DNA of 64,000 nucleotides from Listeria immobilis (GCF_014322765.1 NZ_JAASTZ010000006.1:62001-126000), one strand, 5' to 3'; counted from the stretch's first letter, positions 16,621 to 25,692 are shown. The notes: generated by a model not told the origin, from the sequence alone. Made by a program: numbers and translations.

Positions 16621-16636
16621 ACAATGTCTTATATAT

Positions 16637-16650
16637 AAAGACCCCTTAGC
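16637..16650 (+). other. left half of a terminator split by the IS element
   Basis: AAAGACCCCTTAGC here is the exact complement of GCTAAGGGGTCTTT at 17679-17692, on the other side of the IS element. Joined, with one copy of the target duplication removed, they form a stem of at least 14 bp with a loop of about 14 bases and T-rich exits on both strands: a bidirectional terminator between the hypothetical gene and gshF. Confidence 0.75.
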
Positions 16651-16707
16651 AATTTACAATAATTGCACTGACATGGAAAAGTGAGAATTGAATAAAAACA
16701 CCTTTGA

Positions 16708-17316
16708 TTAGGCTGCTTGTTTTCTGAAATTAACAGGAGACTGGTAGCCTAATTTTTGTTGAATTCTTTTTTCATTATAATATTTAATGTAATCTTTTAC
16801 AATTTGGATTACAATAGATTTAGCGTATTTATACGCTTTATTGAGGTAGAATGTTTCACACTTTAGCGAGGAATGGAAACATTCTATGGGAGCGTTATCT
16901 GCTGGTGTCCCTTTTCGGGACATACTGCGGATAACGTTTTTCTTTTGACAACATTGATAATACTCATAAGAAGTGTACACAGAGCCAGGTCGGTTTTTCT
17001 TTTTCACTTTCACTTGGCATTGCCAACTGTGTTTCTGCATAATGCGTTGAACTTGATTGATACCAATAGTTTTTTCTTGTTTCATTAGTGCAGCAATCTT
17101 TCGATAACCACACGTATAACGATAAGTTTTACACAATTTCCCCACTTTGTTTTCCACGGTAGTTCGTGTAAAATCTTTCTTTTTCCAGCGGTAATAAGTG
17201 GATATTGGAACTTGTAATGCTTGGCAGATTTCTTTGACTAGATAGGTTCCTTTTAGATTTTCTACTAAGGAAACAAAATAGGAGGGATTCCCTTCCTTTC
17301 CAACGCCTTGTACTTT
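16708..17316 (-). pseudogene. IS3-family transposase orfB, lacking the catalytic centre
   Basis: The frame continues from the orfA slip site without its own ATG: EGNPSYFVSLVENLKGTYLV, then VPISTYYRWKKKDF, then YTCGYRKIAALMKQEKTIGI and VQRIMQKH. After KKKNRPGS it jumps directly to VYTSYEYYQCCQKKNVIRSMSRKGTPADNAPIE. The normal sequence between these points, holding the first two Asp of the DDE triad (WVTDITY-type and HSDQG-type motifs), is missing without a frameshift. The C-terminal Glu region (IECFHSSLK) remains. This is an in-frame internal deletion, presumably inactive. Confidence 0.75.
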
Positions 17317-17591
17317 TTTAAGATTTCCAGTTCCACTTCTTTTTGTCGAAGAGCTATTTTTAATTGCTCTATTTCTGGTAATTCAACAAGACCTTTTTGA
17401 TATTTATATTGTTTTCCTACACCTTGATGAAACCGATTTTCTCCATTTCGATACCAGCGCCACCAAATTTTCACTTGTGTTGGATTCTTGATATTTAAAG
17501 CGTCCATAATTTCTTTGGTTGCTTTGCCAGCTAGCTTCATTTTGATTGCTTCTTCTTTTATTTCTACTGGATATATAACTCTTGTACGCAC
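17265..17591 (-). CDS. IS3-family transposase orfA (helix-turn-helix subunit)
   Basis: A 108-residue protein from GTG at 17589-17591, behind GGAGGTG on the minus strand. It has the typical orfA helix-turn-helix (EIKEEAIKMKLAGKATKEIMDAL; PTQVKIWWRWYRNGE) and a C-terminal leucine-zipper helix (LPEIEQLKIALRQKEVELEILKK). The sequence AAAAAAG at 17314-17320 (complement) near its end is the classic -1 frameshift site joining it to orfB. It is intact, but its partner orfB is deleted. Confidence 0.75.
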   Translation of the reverse strand: MRTRVIYPVEIKEEAIKMKLAGKATKEIMDALNIKNPTQVKIWWRWYRNGENRFHQGVGKQYKYQKGLVELPEIEQLKIALRQKEVELEILKKYKALERKGIPPILFP

Positions 17592-17693
17592 AAAAAACAC
17601 CTCCATTAATTTCATTTTACATGAATTCAACGAAAGTGTTTTTCTTTTATTCTCATTTTTTAGTGGCAGTGCCTAATAGCTAAGGGGTCTTTT

Positions 17694-20024
17694 CTAATCA
17701 AATAAGAAATTTAAAATTTTATCGCCAATTTTTTTCTGTTCACCTTGATATGGGAAGCAGTGCATATGCATCGCAGGATTGAAATTAAGCTCGATGATAG
17801 CATGTTTTTCACGATCAATTGTTTCACGTGGAACAATTATATCAACGCCGCAAATTTTGGCATTAAGCACTTGTGTTGCTCGAATTGCAATTTCTTTAAA
17901 GTAATCATCCATTTCAGCAGTGTAATCAATGCTATCGCCACCAGTGCTGACGTTGGAGTTTTCACGCAAGTATATGGTTTCGCCGGGTGCTGGAACGCTA
18001 TCCCAAGAAAGTTTTTGCATAGAAAGCATCAGGGTTTCTTCTGGGCCAGTCTGGATTTTCTCAAGTGGTTTTAAATGATTTGTTCCACGTAATGGGTCGG
18101 TATTTTTTTCGTTTACTAGTTCGCGAATACTATGGATGCCATCACCAGTAACATTAGCGGGAACGCGCTTTAATACTGCTTCTACTTTGTCGTTAATTAC
18201 TAGAAAGCGAAACTCATCACCGGGGATAAATTCTTCAATAATGACGGAACTATCATAACTAAAAGCGATGTTTAAAGCTGCTTGATAGTCTTCCAGCGTA
18301 AAGGTGTTTTTAAATATACTGATACCCCATCCGTAATTGGTGGATTTAGGTTTAATAACGATTTTTCTATCTTTAAACAATGGATAGGCTTCACTTGCCA
18401 GAAGTTGGTCGCTAAAACTGTCGCCAAATGGGACGCGGATGCCATTTTCTGCTAAAACCATTTTGGTGACGACTTTGTTTTCCATCATTAAGACGGAGAC
18501 ATAATTATCTTTGGAGGTTTTGCTTGCTTGTTTAACGTATTCAACATGGTTATCTTTTTGGAAGCGTAAAAAATTTTCGGCGCGGTCGAGAACATCTACC
18601 TTTATACCCCGTGCGATGGCATCTTTCCAAATGATTTGTGTGGATAGTTCCATGTCTTCAGCGCCAATCAGTTTATAGGCTAGCGCATCGGTTTCTTCCA
18701 TAAATAATTGGGCTTGATTTAAATGGAAATTGATATAGCCGTTTGTTGCTGTTTGCTCTTTTACTTGATAAGCAATGGTCTTTTCAGGGTGTAGCAAGCG
18801 CTCTTTTTGTTTTTCGATGATACTAGAAAAATAGGTATCATTTGGAAGAAGGGCGCTAACAAAGTCATCCATTTTTGTAAGTTCTAGGAGTCCAGCTTCA
18901 GAAAGGCTGATTTTCTCATTGTCACAATTTTTGATGGCTGGTTGTGCCAGACCATTTAAAGCAATATTATTTTCATTTTCATCGGCTAATTGTTGGTTGT
19001 TGTCGCATAGTTCACGGTCTTTGGACAGCAGCCCTTTAATTAAAAACAGATGAATAAAGTTAAGTTCGTCTTTTGAAATGCCGTTTGCTTCTAGTGGGTT
19101 TAAGTCAATGGAGCGGATTTCTAAATATTCAACGCCGTGCTCTGCTAAACTTTCAACGGTTTGATCAGTATGGGCATTTTTGAGGCGAATGGGATTGTAA
19201 AATTCGCGCATGCTTTCGATTTTACCTTGTTCAATATAATTAGAAATGCTAGCGATATAGGCATCAAAAGAATTGTAATCAACAAAAAGTGTTTCTTTAT
19301 TTTTGTAACCGGCGCTGCTATTACGAAGCGAAATTCCGTCACGGAGAGAACTGCTTCCATCAGTTAGTGTTTCTTCGTTTTCTGTTTTGGTAAAGTCAGT
19401 TAGATAAACGGGGCTAGCACCAGTTAAGTAGATTAATAACCAGCGATTTTTCATGAAGTATTTGGCGACTTTTAAATATAAGCGGTTTTTAAAAGCTTGT
19501 TTGGACTCTTCTGGTAAGCTGATTTCTGAATAAAGACCATCAATCAACGCTTCTGGGAAGGAAAAATTATAATGAATACCGGATAATAACTGGATTTTTT
19601 TGCCATATCCTTTTGCTAAATGTTCGCGATATTTCCGGTCGGGACTATCGGGTGTTTTATACTCAGCGATTGGAATATCTTCTTCAGCTGGTAAAATTGG
19701 TGGATTACTAGAAGGCCAAAGAAGTTCGTTTTTAGAGCGTAAGGAAACGATGTTATGGAGGTTTTCAAGCCACTCATAAACAGTGTCAATGGAGTCTGTC
19801 ACTGGTGTAATCATTTCAATTTGGCTCTCAGAAAAATCAGTTTTGATATATGGATTATCTTCTTTCGGTCCAAAAATGGCTGGATGAGGGGTAAGGGCTA
19901 ATTTTCCATCAGCAGTTACGCGAACATTTTCTTTTTCCAAGCCAAAATGACCAGAAAATAAATATTTCCGGAGAGTTGGGTTTTCTTTAAAATAATCAAG
20001 CATAGTAGTGTCTAGTTTTATCAT
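17694..20024 (-). CDS. gshF: bifunctional glutathione synthesis protein GshF
   Basis: A 776-residue fusion that makes glutathione from Glu, Cys and Gly in two ATP-dependent steps. The N-terminal about 460 residues are glutamate-cysteine ligase (FGLEKENVRV, FSESQIEMITPV, LSGIHYNFSFPE, GVEYLEIRSIDLNP). The C-terminal about 300 are an ATP-grasp glutathione synthetase unit (VIKPKSTNYGWGISIF, IEEFIPGDEFRFLVI, GVDIIVPRE, IELNFNPAMHMHCFP). Start ATG follows GAGGTG on the minus strand. In Listeria, glutathione is an allosteric activator of PrfA where PrfA exists. The natural terminator is interrupted by an IS, and a one-mismatch parS lies within the gene. Confidence 0.95.
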   Translation of the reverse strand: MIKLDTTMLDYFKENPTLRKYLFSGHFGLEKENVRVTADGKLALTPHPAIFGPKEDNPYIKTDFSESQIEMITPVTDSIDTVYEWLENLHNIVSLRSKNELLWPSSNPPILPAEEDIPIAEYKTPDSPDRKYREHLAKGYGKKIQLLSGIHYNFSFPEALIDGLYSEISLPEESKQAFKNRLYLKVAKYFMKNRWLLIYLTGASPVYLTDFTKTENEETLTDGSSSLRDGISLRNSSAGYKNKETLFVDYNSFDAYIASISNYIEQGKIESMREFYNPIRLKNAHTDQTVESLAEHGVEYLEIRSIDLNPLEANGISKDELNFIHLFLIKGLLSKDRELCDNNQQLADENENNIALNGLAQPAIKNCDNEKISLSEAGLLELTKMDDFVSALLPNDTYFSSIIEKQKERLLHPEKTIAYQVKEQTATNGYINFHLNQAQLFMEETDALAYKLIGAEDMELSTQIIWKDAIARGIKVDVLDRAENFLRFQKDNHVEYVKQASKTSKDNYVSVLMMENKVVTKMVLAENGIRVPFGDSFSDQLLASEAYPLFKDRKIVIKPKSTNYGWGISIFKNTFTLEDYQAALNIAFSYDSSVIIEEFIPGDEFRFLVINDKVEAVLKRVPANVTGDGIHSIRELVNEKNTDPLRGTNHLKPLEKIQTGPEETLMLSMQKLSWDSVPAPGETIYLRENSNVSTGGDSIDYTAEMDDYFKEIAIRATQVLNAKICGVDIIVPRETIDREKHAIIELNFNPAMHMHCFPYQGEQKKIGDKILNFLFD
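17820..17835. other. parS-like site (one mismatch) in gshF
   Basis: TGTTTCACGTGGAACA differs from the consensus parS at one position. Confidence 0.7.
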
Positions 20025-20199
20025 GTTTTCACCTCAGGGAGAGTTAAATAAATTCATATAGAAGTATTTTACCGCAATATGTGAAATTAGTATAATGATT
20101 GGTTTGGGCCTTAAGTTTGTGAAAGGAATTAGTAGAAAATTTTAAAAAGTATAGAAAAATTATCATGGAGCTTATATAATGGTTTGGAGAGGTGAAAAA

Positions 20200-21087
20200 A
20201 TGGAAATTCGAAAGATAACAAAAAAGATGGAAGACAAGATAGTGCTGAAGGATATTTCATTTGATTTAAAAGGTGGAGAAGTGACTGCGCTTATTGGTCG
20301 AAATGGTGTGGGGAAAACGACGCTATTTTCAACGATGACGGGAATTTACTTACCTGATGAGGGGGACGTTTTTTTAAATGGGAAAAGCATCTATGCGCAT
20401 CCCGAAGTAAAGTGTGATTTGTTTTTCTTGGAAGACAATATGAACCATTATAATACATATAGTGTGAATGCAGTTGTCAAAATTTATAAAAATATTTATA
20501 CGACGTTTGATGAGCCTTTTTTTAATGATTTAATGGAGCAATTTGAGCTTCCTAAAAAGGCAAAATTAATGTCTTTTTCGAAGGGGAGAAGAGCTTTATT
20601 TTTCATTATTTTAGCTTTTTCGCTTAATGTTCGTTATTTACTGTTAGATGAGCCGATGGATGGTCTGGATGTGATTATTAAAAAACAGATTTTAACACTC
20701 ATTACGAATACGGTTAAAATGCGTGAAACAAGTGTGGTTATTGCTTCACACCGCTTAGATGAGCTTGAGGCAATTGCAGACCGGGTGATTGTTTTAAAAG
20801 GTGCTAGTGTGGAGTTAGACTATTATCTGGCGAATATGCGCGATAATGCGTTGAAAATACAAGTGGCTTTTAAAACAAAGACAATTCCGGGTTTTGTAAA
20901 AGAAAAAGCAAGGTTACTTTATCGAAACGGAAGAATATATACGCTTTTGGTTACTGAAAATGCCAGTGAATTCGCAAAGCAATTACGGCAAGAAGAGCCA
21001 ATTTTGTATGAAGAGATGGTAATTACCATAGAAGATATTTTTACGAGCCATTTAACGAATGATAAAATTGATTATTACGAGATTTAG
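20200..21087 (+). CDS. ABC transporter ATP-binding protein (YtrB-like)
   Basis: A 295-residue ATPase with Walker A GRNGVGKTT, an unusual signature region MSFSKGRRALFFII in place of LSGGQ, and Walker B LLLDEPMDGLD. The SKG-type signature is characteristic of the YtrB/BcrA-like group. ATG 20200 follows GAGAGGTG. The permease gene starts 28 bp later. Together they form a two-component ABC-2 type exporter of unknown substrate; related systems respond to cell-wall antibiotics. Divergent from gshF. Confidence 0.85.
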   Translation: MEIRKITKKMEDKIVLKDISFDLKGGEVTALIGRNGVGKTTLFSTMTGIYLPDEGDVFLNGKSIYAHPEVKCDLFFLEDNMNHYNTYSVNAVVKIYKNIYTTFDEPFFNDLMEQFELPKKAKLMSFSKGRRALFFIILAFSLNVRYLLLDEPMDGLDVIIKKQILTLITNTVKMRETSVVIASHRLDELEAIADRVIVLKGASVELDYYLANMRDNALKIQVAFKTKTIPGFVKEKARLLYRNGRIYTLLVTENASEFAKQLRQEEPILYEEMVITIEDIFTSHLTNDKIDYYEI

Positions 21088-21115
21088 GACATAAAGTGAG
21101 GGGTGAAGGCTAGCA

Positions 21116-22246
21116 ATGTTTAATCGAGGTTTGTGGTATAGAGAATGGCGTAATATGAGGTGGATGCTATTAGGTGTAGCAATATTATTTTTCTTAGGAA
21201 TTAGTTTGGGTCTTGTCTTAGATGCGGACAGATGGCAAAGTCAAAAAAATTATTATGAGACTAGTGAATTTTTGGAGCAACAAAAAGCAGATCCAGAGTT
21301 TAAGACTTCGGATGAAGAGATAAATACTAGTTTGACGGTTGCTTATTTGGCTGTCCCAATGTATACAACTTTTGTGGCAGAGGAATATCAAGAATATATG
21401 CCATTTATGTTTTATTTTCAAATGGATATGTTTTTTTCATTGATTAAGATAAGTGTGTTTATTTTAGGCGTTTTAGCTATTATTTTTGAACGGTATACGC
21501 GAGGAAATCGGATTACAGCAGCACTGCCGTATAAAAGAACACATATTGTTGGTGTAAAATTGATTTTGGGGATTGCGACGATTACATTAAGTTATATTAT
21601 TTCAACTGCACTTGGTTGGCTATATTTTTTAAAACATGTGCCAAGTGAATATATTCAACTAGATATAGCGAAATTTTGGATGGATATAGCAGGTGGATTA
21701 TCATCGTTTATTCTTATTTTTTTAGTAGCAGTATTAATTGGATTGTTAATTGGTTCGCCGATTGCAGCTGCAGCAGTGGCTTTTGGGGTTACTTTATCAC
21801 CTAATGTGATAAATCCGATGCTTGATAATATCTATAATTATATTTGGCCGAATGCTGGTGAAGCAGGAATGGCTACTTTACTTAGATTTGAAGATTATTT
21901 AAATGTTTTTACATTGTTTTCGTTTGAATCTGTTGCGATTGGGCCAGTGATATTTAGTATCATTTTAAATATAATGATGGTTCTAGCTATTTTAATTTTA
22001 TATAAAAAACAGCATATCGAGCGTAGTGGCTACTTATTTGCATTTCCTTGGGTAAAATGGCCGTTTCTTATAATATTGTCATTAGTTCTTGGTATTGCAA
22101 TAGCGAATTTGGCTACCGCGAATACAGATTTAAGTTTTGTTGCCTATATTTGTTGGGGGATAGGTTCAATAATTGTTATTTTTATTTTAATGATGTATCT
22201 TTTGCGCAAATTACGGGGACTTTTTCAAGGAGCGAAAATGAATTGA
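21116..22246 (+). CDS. ABC-2 type transporter permease
   Basis: A 376-residue membrane protein. One hydrophobic helix near residues 15-35 is followed by an extracytoplasmic region of about 60 residues, then six to eight further helices toward the C-terminus. The GTG-like spacing and GGGTGAAGG upstream support the ATG at 21116. It is paired with the preceding ATPase gene. Substrate unknown. Confidence 0.8.
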   Translation: MFNRGLWYREWRNMRWMLLGVAILFFLGISLGLVLDADRWQSQKNYYETSEFLEQQKADPEFKTSDEEINTSLTVAYLAVPMYTTFVAEEYQEYMPFMFYFQMDMFFSLIKISVFILGVLAIIFERYTRGNRITAALPYKRTHIVGVKLILGIATITLSYIISTALGWLYFLKHVPSEYIQLDIAKFWMDIAGGLSSFILIFLVAVLIGLLIGSPIAAAAVAFGVTLSPNVINPMLDNIYNYIWPNAGEAGMATLLRFEDYLNVFTLFSFESVAIGPVIFSIILNIMMVLAILILYKKQHIERSGYLFAFPWVKWPFLIILSLVLGIAIANLATANTDLSFVAYICWGIGSIIVIFILMMYLLRKLRGLFQGAKMN

Positions 22247-22316
22247 AAAAATAGCTTTTTTATAGCTGATAAGTCCGGTATAATAGAAGGTAGTATAAGT
22301 GAGGGAGGATTTAGCA

Positions 22317-22973
22317 TTGACCACAGAAACGAATAAACCGCAATTGGCTGAACTAAAGGCTGAATTAACAAAGCGGAATTTGCAATATGTAATGGAAGTC
22401 GAAAAGCATTTGCGCGGCACTCATTACGGTGAAGAACAGCGAGAAACCATCATCTATGAAATGTGTGAAAAGATTTTAGCAGAACAGAAAAAAGGCATAA
22501 CAGCAAGAAAATTATTTAATTTAACACCAACAGAATATGTTGTTTCTTTAGACGTAAAAGCAGAACAAGTAGAACAAAATACCGATAAATGGTGGCTAGT
22601 ACTAGACGGTGGTTTGCTCGTACTTGGAGCGATGATGTTAATTTCTGGAGTTAGTGCTTTTTTTCAAAAAAATGCGCAGACTTTGGGGATTATTGTACTT
22701 CTAATTACAGCAGTAGTCGGCGGTTTTGCAATGCTGATTTTACGTAAATATGCTTCCAATATGCGTGCTGGGCAAAAAGGCGGCACAGTAAAATACTTAC
22801 TTGTTGCAGTTGGAGTCATTGCTGTATGGATGTTTGTAATGACCATTGTTCAAGTGACAATTCCTCCAAATATCAACGTAGCATTAAGTCCGATGGTTAA
22901 TACGGTTGGCGGTGCGATTATTATTGCCCTTCGATTCTATGTAAAGAAAAAGAAAAATATTCCATCTTTATAA
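22317..22973 (+). CDS. DUF1129-type membrane protein
   Basis: A 218-residue protein: a charged, helical N-terminal half (AELKAELTKRNLQYVMEVEKHL, then an acidic repeat) followed by four hydrophobic segments from about residue 95. This arrangement and the NLTPTEYV region resemble DUF1129 proteins. The TTG at 22317 is preferred because GGGAGG lies 9 bp before it; the GTG at 22299 precedes that site. TATAAT at 22279-22284 may be its -10 element. Role unknown. Confidence 0.7.
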   Translation: MTTETNKPQLAELKAELTKRNLQYVMEVEKHLRGTHYGEEQRETIIYEMCEKILAEQKKGITARKLFNLTPTEYVVSLDVKAEQVEQNTDKWWLVLDGGLLVLGAMMLISGVSAFFQKNAQTLGIIVLLITAVVGGFAMLILRKYASNMRAGQKGGTVKYLLVAVGVIAVWMFVMTIVQVTIPPNINVALSPMVNTVGGAIIIALRFYVKKKKNIPSL

Positions 22974-22984
22974 GAAGGATACGG

Positions 22985-23029
22985 ACAGATGACCTAATTT
23001 GCATATTGCGAGGTGGTCATCTGTTTTTT
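22985..23029 (+). terminator. terminator after the DUF1129 gene
   Basis: ACAGATGACC (22985-22994) pairs with GGTCATCTGT (23014-23023), followed by Ts. It ends one base before the Noc site. Confidence 0.85.
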
Positions 23030-23043
23030 ATTTCCCGGGAAAT
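23030..23043. other. Noc-binding site (perfect)
   Basis: ATTTCCCGGGAAAT, identical to the consensus Noc palindrome known from Bacillus, located between a terminator and the RpiR gene. Confidence 0.85.
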
Positions 23044-23070
23044 ACTGATTTGGATGAGGTGAATAGATTT

Positions 23071-23805
23071 ATGTTTTCCTATGAAGTAATTAGGCAGTTT
23101 ACAGAGACAGAACATCATTTATACCGATACATAATGGATAATAGAGATAAAGTTATGTTTATGCGGGTTCGTGAGCTTTCGGAAGCAACCCATGTATCAC
23201 CAGCTTCTATTGTGCGTTTCACTAGAAAAGTTGGTTGTGAGGGGTTTTCGGAGTTTAAAGTGAAGCTGAAGCAAGAAGCAACTCGAGGTGAAAAGAAAAA
23301 AACAGCAGACACAGTCGAAGTCTTAGAAGAATTTTTTGAACGAACGATGAATCGGGATTATGATCAAGTCCTAGATGCAGCTGCTGAAATTATTAATGAG
23401 GCAGACTTAGTTGTGTTTTTTGGAATTGGGACATCAGGAATTTTAGCGGAATATGGCAGTCGCTTTTTTTCCAATATGAAAAAACGGACATTTTATATTA
23501 AAGATCCATTTTATCCTAATCCGGGAGAACAATTTAAAAATAAAGCTGTAATGATTATTTTATCTGTATCAGGGGAAACGGATCAGGTACTTGAGCAGGC
23601 GCAGAATATGCAGCAATATGGTAGCCGGATTATTAGTATCACCAATACAAGTCACAATACACTTGCAGGATTATCAGATGTCAATATTCCGTACTATGTA
23701 ACACAGGAAATGGTTGATAGAACGAATATTACAACACAAATCCCGGTATTATTTTTACTAGAGGCAATGGCAAAAAAGAACTATAATCAGGAGCAGGTAG
23801 AATAA
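23071..23805 (+). CDS. RpiR-family transcriptional regulator
   Basis: A 244-residue regulator. The N-terminal RpiR helix-turn-helix (FMRVRELSEATHVSPASIVRFTRKVGCEGFSEFK) precedes a SIS sugar-phosphate-binding domain (VVFFGIGTSGILAEYGSRFF; MIILSVSGETDQVLEQA). The start ATG 23071 is behind GAGGTGA. A longer in-frame start at 22999 would lie inside the terminator and read through the Noc site, so it is rejected. In Listeria such a gene neighbours the beta-glucoside PTS operon; here the operon lies about 5 kb away beyond accessory genes, so it may still regulate it. Confidence 0.82.
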   Translation: MFSYEVIRQFTETEHHLYRYIMDNRDKVMFMRVRELSEATHVSPASIVRFTRKVGCEGFSEFKVKLKQEATRGEKKKTADTVEVLEEFFERTMNRDYDQVLDAAAEIINEADLVVFFGIGTSGILAEYGSRFFSNMKKRTFYIKDPFYPNPGEQFKNKAVMIILSVSGETDQVLEQAQNMQQYGSRIISITNTSHNTLAGLSDVNIPYYVTQEMVDRTNITTQIPVLFLLEAMAKKNYNQEQVE

Positions 23806-23864
23806 CTTCATAAAATTTTTTCTATACATCGTGATTAACATATTATTTAATAAAGGAGAAGATT

Positions 23865-24317
23865 ATGTTGGAACAACCATTTAATTCTGAAAGTCAGGAT
23901 GCGCCAGATGAACAAAAAAATTTTTGGAAAAAAAGTGCGGTTGTGCGCCAGTTGACAGTGGCTCTAGGTATTATGAGTTTGCTGATAGGGGTTTTTACTT
24001 TATTTACTACGGTTCCTATGGTTGGTAGACTACTTATTATCTCTGGTAATTTATTATTATATGTTTTTGGGATAATTATGCTGCTTATTACTACAGCATA
24101 TTTCGTTTTCAGTTATTTTTGTTTCAAAAATTTTGCCCGTTTGCGTCGGTTGGGACTTCCCAAAAAACGAATGTACATTATCATTATTATTTGTATGGGG
24201 CTTTCTTTAATAGCAACAATTATTAGTTGGTCAATCCCAATAATTGAGTTAATTTATCTTTTTTTAGCAATACTGCCATTAGTGAATATTTCTAGAATTA
24301 AGAAAGAAAATGCTTGA
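23865..24317 (+). CDS. small membrane protein, unknown
   Basis: A 150-residue protein with a charged N-terminus and four hydrophobic helices between about residues 30 and 140. TAAAGGAGAA precedes the ATG. It probably follows the RpiR gene in the same transcript (59 bp gap) and ends before a terminator. No family recognised. Confidence 0.65.
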   Translation: MLEQPFNSESQDAPDEQKNFWKKSAVVRQLTVALGIMSLLIGVFTLFTTVPMVGRLLIISGNLLLYVFGIIMLLITTAYFVFSYFCFKNFARLRRLGLPKKRMYIIIIICMGLSLIATIISWSIPIIELIYLFLAILPLVNISRIKKENA

Positions 24318-24364
24318 TAGAAATTGAAAATGGTATACGGAATGATTTAAAAATTCTAGTAGAG

Positions 24365-24420
24365 AAAACAAATAAGGTTTCCAGCCAAAATTAGGGGTGG
24401 AAGCCTTATTTGTTTTATTT
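24365..24420 (+). terminator. terminator after the small membrane protein gene
   Basis: A 19-bp stem with one G-T pair (24365-24383 with 24398-24416), ending in TTTT. It may also act on the minus strand. Confidence 0.75.
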
Positions 24421-24538
24421 AAAATTGGAGCTGTCAAAAAAGTGGAGTGGCAAGAGAAAAGTAGACATATAAATTAAGCGAATTCGTTAATCGCTTCACA
24501 TTCATGACGCACACTACACATTTATCAGGACTTATTTT

Positions 24539-25342
24539 TTATTTAGATAAATTTTTGATTGCATAATCAGCTTCTTCAGCAGTGAATTGCTCACCAGCAT
24601 CAGATGTTAATTGATCGCGAATTGCTTCGGGTGCCATAGACATAGTCTTTTGATATTCCTCTGCTTTGGCTAGGGCGTTTGCATTGTAATCTGCTTTTAA
24701 ATTATCAACAGCATATTGACCAGCCTCTGCGGAGAATTTTTCACCATGCTCTGATGTAAGTTGATTGTATATACCAGCTTTGGACATGTTCATCATAGAA
24801 GAATATTGTTCTGCTTTTGTTAAGGCTGATTTATATTCTGCTGGAACACTTGACTCATCTAAATTATCATCTGAATCTTCCGTGAGTTCCATATCGCTCT
24901 CCATAAGAGTAACAGTTTCCACCTTATTCAATACGCCATTTTTAATAAATTGTCCATCAAAAGTTTTATCAGCTTCTTTTATTTTCTCTTGTACTTTTTC
25001 GCTTTGTTTATGGAGTGGCAATGTTGTAAATGTGAGTGTATATTTACCAGGTTTTACATTTTTAAAAGTTCCTTTCATGCCGCCCAGAACGCCAATTTCA
25101 CCGGTCTGTTTTTCTAATCTGGTACCATCATCAGATTTCGCGGAAATTTCGAATAACATGCCACTCGGTAAATCTGTATCAATATTCGCTTTAATAGTGT
25201 TGTTGCTCGTTTTTGTCTTTTCTTTAATTGCATCTCCGTATCGCTCCGTTTTCTTAGCGTCTTCTGTGTCAGATTGAGCGCTACATGCGGTAAGCAACAT
25301 AACGCTGATAAGCAGAAGTAAAGCCATCAATCCCTTTTTCAA
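24539..25342 (-). CDS. Ltp-type surface lipoprotein, putative superinfection exclusion protein
   Basis: A 267-residue lipoprotein: signal peptide with lipobox LLTAC (Cys20), a middle domain of about 120 residues (beta-rich, TLTFTTLPLHK region), and two C-terminal repeats of about 47 residues. The repeats begin ALTKAEQYSSMMNMSKAGIYNQL and ALAKAEEYQKTMSMAPEAIRDQL, and both end in YAV/IxNL. These match the helix-turn-helix repeats of the host cell surface-exposed lipoprotein (Ltp) family. The founding member, from a Streptococcus thermophilus prophage, blocks phage DNA injection. It lies in the decaying accessory segment. A phage-defence role is inferred from the family. Confidence 0.8.
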   Translation of the reverse strand: MKKGLMALLLLISVMLLTACSAQSDTEDAKKTERYGDAIKEKTKTSNNTIKANIDTDLPSGMLFEISAKSDDGTRLEKQTGEIGVLGGMKGTFKNVKPGKYTLTFTTLPLHKQSEKVQEKIKEADKTFDGQFIKNGVLNKVETVTLMESDMELTEDSDDNLDESSVPAEYKSALTKAEQYSSMMNMSKAGIYNQLTSEHGEKFSAEAGQYAVDNLKADYNANALAKAEEYQKTMSMAPEAIRDQLTSDAGEQFTAEEADYAIKNLSK

Positions 25343-25484
25343 ATAAATCCCTCATCCCTTTTTATTTTTATGAATTCAATATAGTTCATTATATCATCGT
25401 AGTTTTCTTCTGTAAAAGCACCTTCATTCTATTAAAAAAGGACAGAAAATAATATCTTTTTTAACGGTATGGAGTGATCATTCA

Positions 25485-25580
25485 TTGATTTTCTTTAATG
25501 GGGAATTTTTTATATTAGTAAGTATTATTTTGCTTGTTATTAATAAACTTACCAATAGAAAGTGCGGGAATTATTTTTAA
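25485..25580 (+). CDS. possible 31-residue membrane peptide
   Basis: A TTG-started frame with GGAGTGA 7 bp before it encodes a peptide with one hydrophobic segment (FFILVSIILLVIN) and a basic tail. It may be real, but the sequence here is very AT-rich and such frames arise by chance. Confidence 0.25.
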   Translation: MIFFNGEFFILVSIILLVINKLTNRKCGNYF

Positions 25581-25692
25581 AAGGGAAAAAATAAAGAATT
25601 CAAAAATAGTTCATTGACCTTTATGCTATTTTAGTTATGGCTTGTATTTATATCCTTATTAGGAAGGAGAACTCAATTTTTGAGATATCAAA

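Larger units (their letters stand above)
16664..17673 (-). mobile_element. IS3-family insertion sequence, internally deleted, 1010 bp
   Basis: Ends are imperfect inverted repeats of 43 bp (16664-16706 and 17631-17673, 32 of 43 positions identical, inner edges ending in AAAAACAC). They are flanked by a 4-bp target duplication TAAT (16660-16663 and 17674-17677). It contains orfA and a shortened orfB on the minus strand with an A6G slip site. IS3-family elements usually exceed 1.2 kb; the missing part is the central catalytic region of orfB, so the element is not expected to move by itself. Confidence 0.8.

Noticed and set aside
22999-23070. Longer N-terminus for the RpiR regulator
   Set aside because: This start lies inside the preceding terminator and reads through the Noc palindrome; ATG 23071 has a better ribosome binding site and gives a normal RpiR N-terminus.
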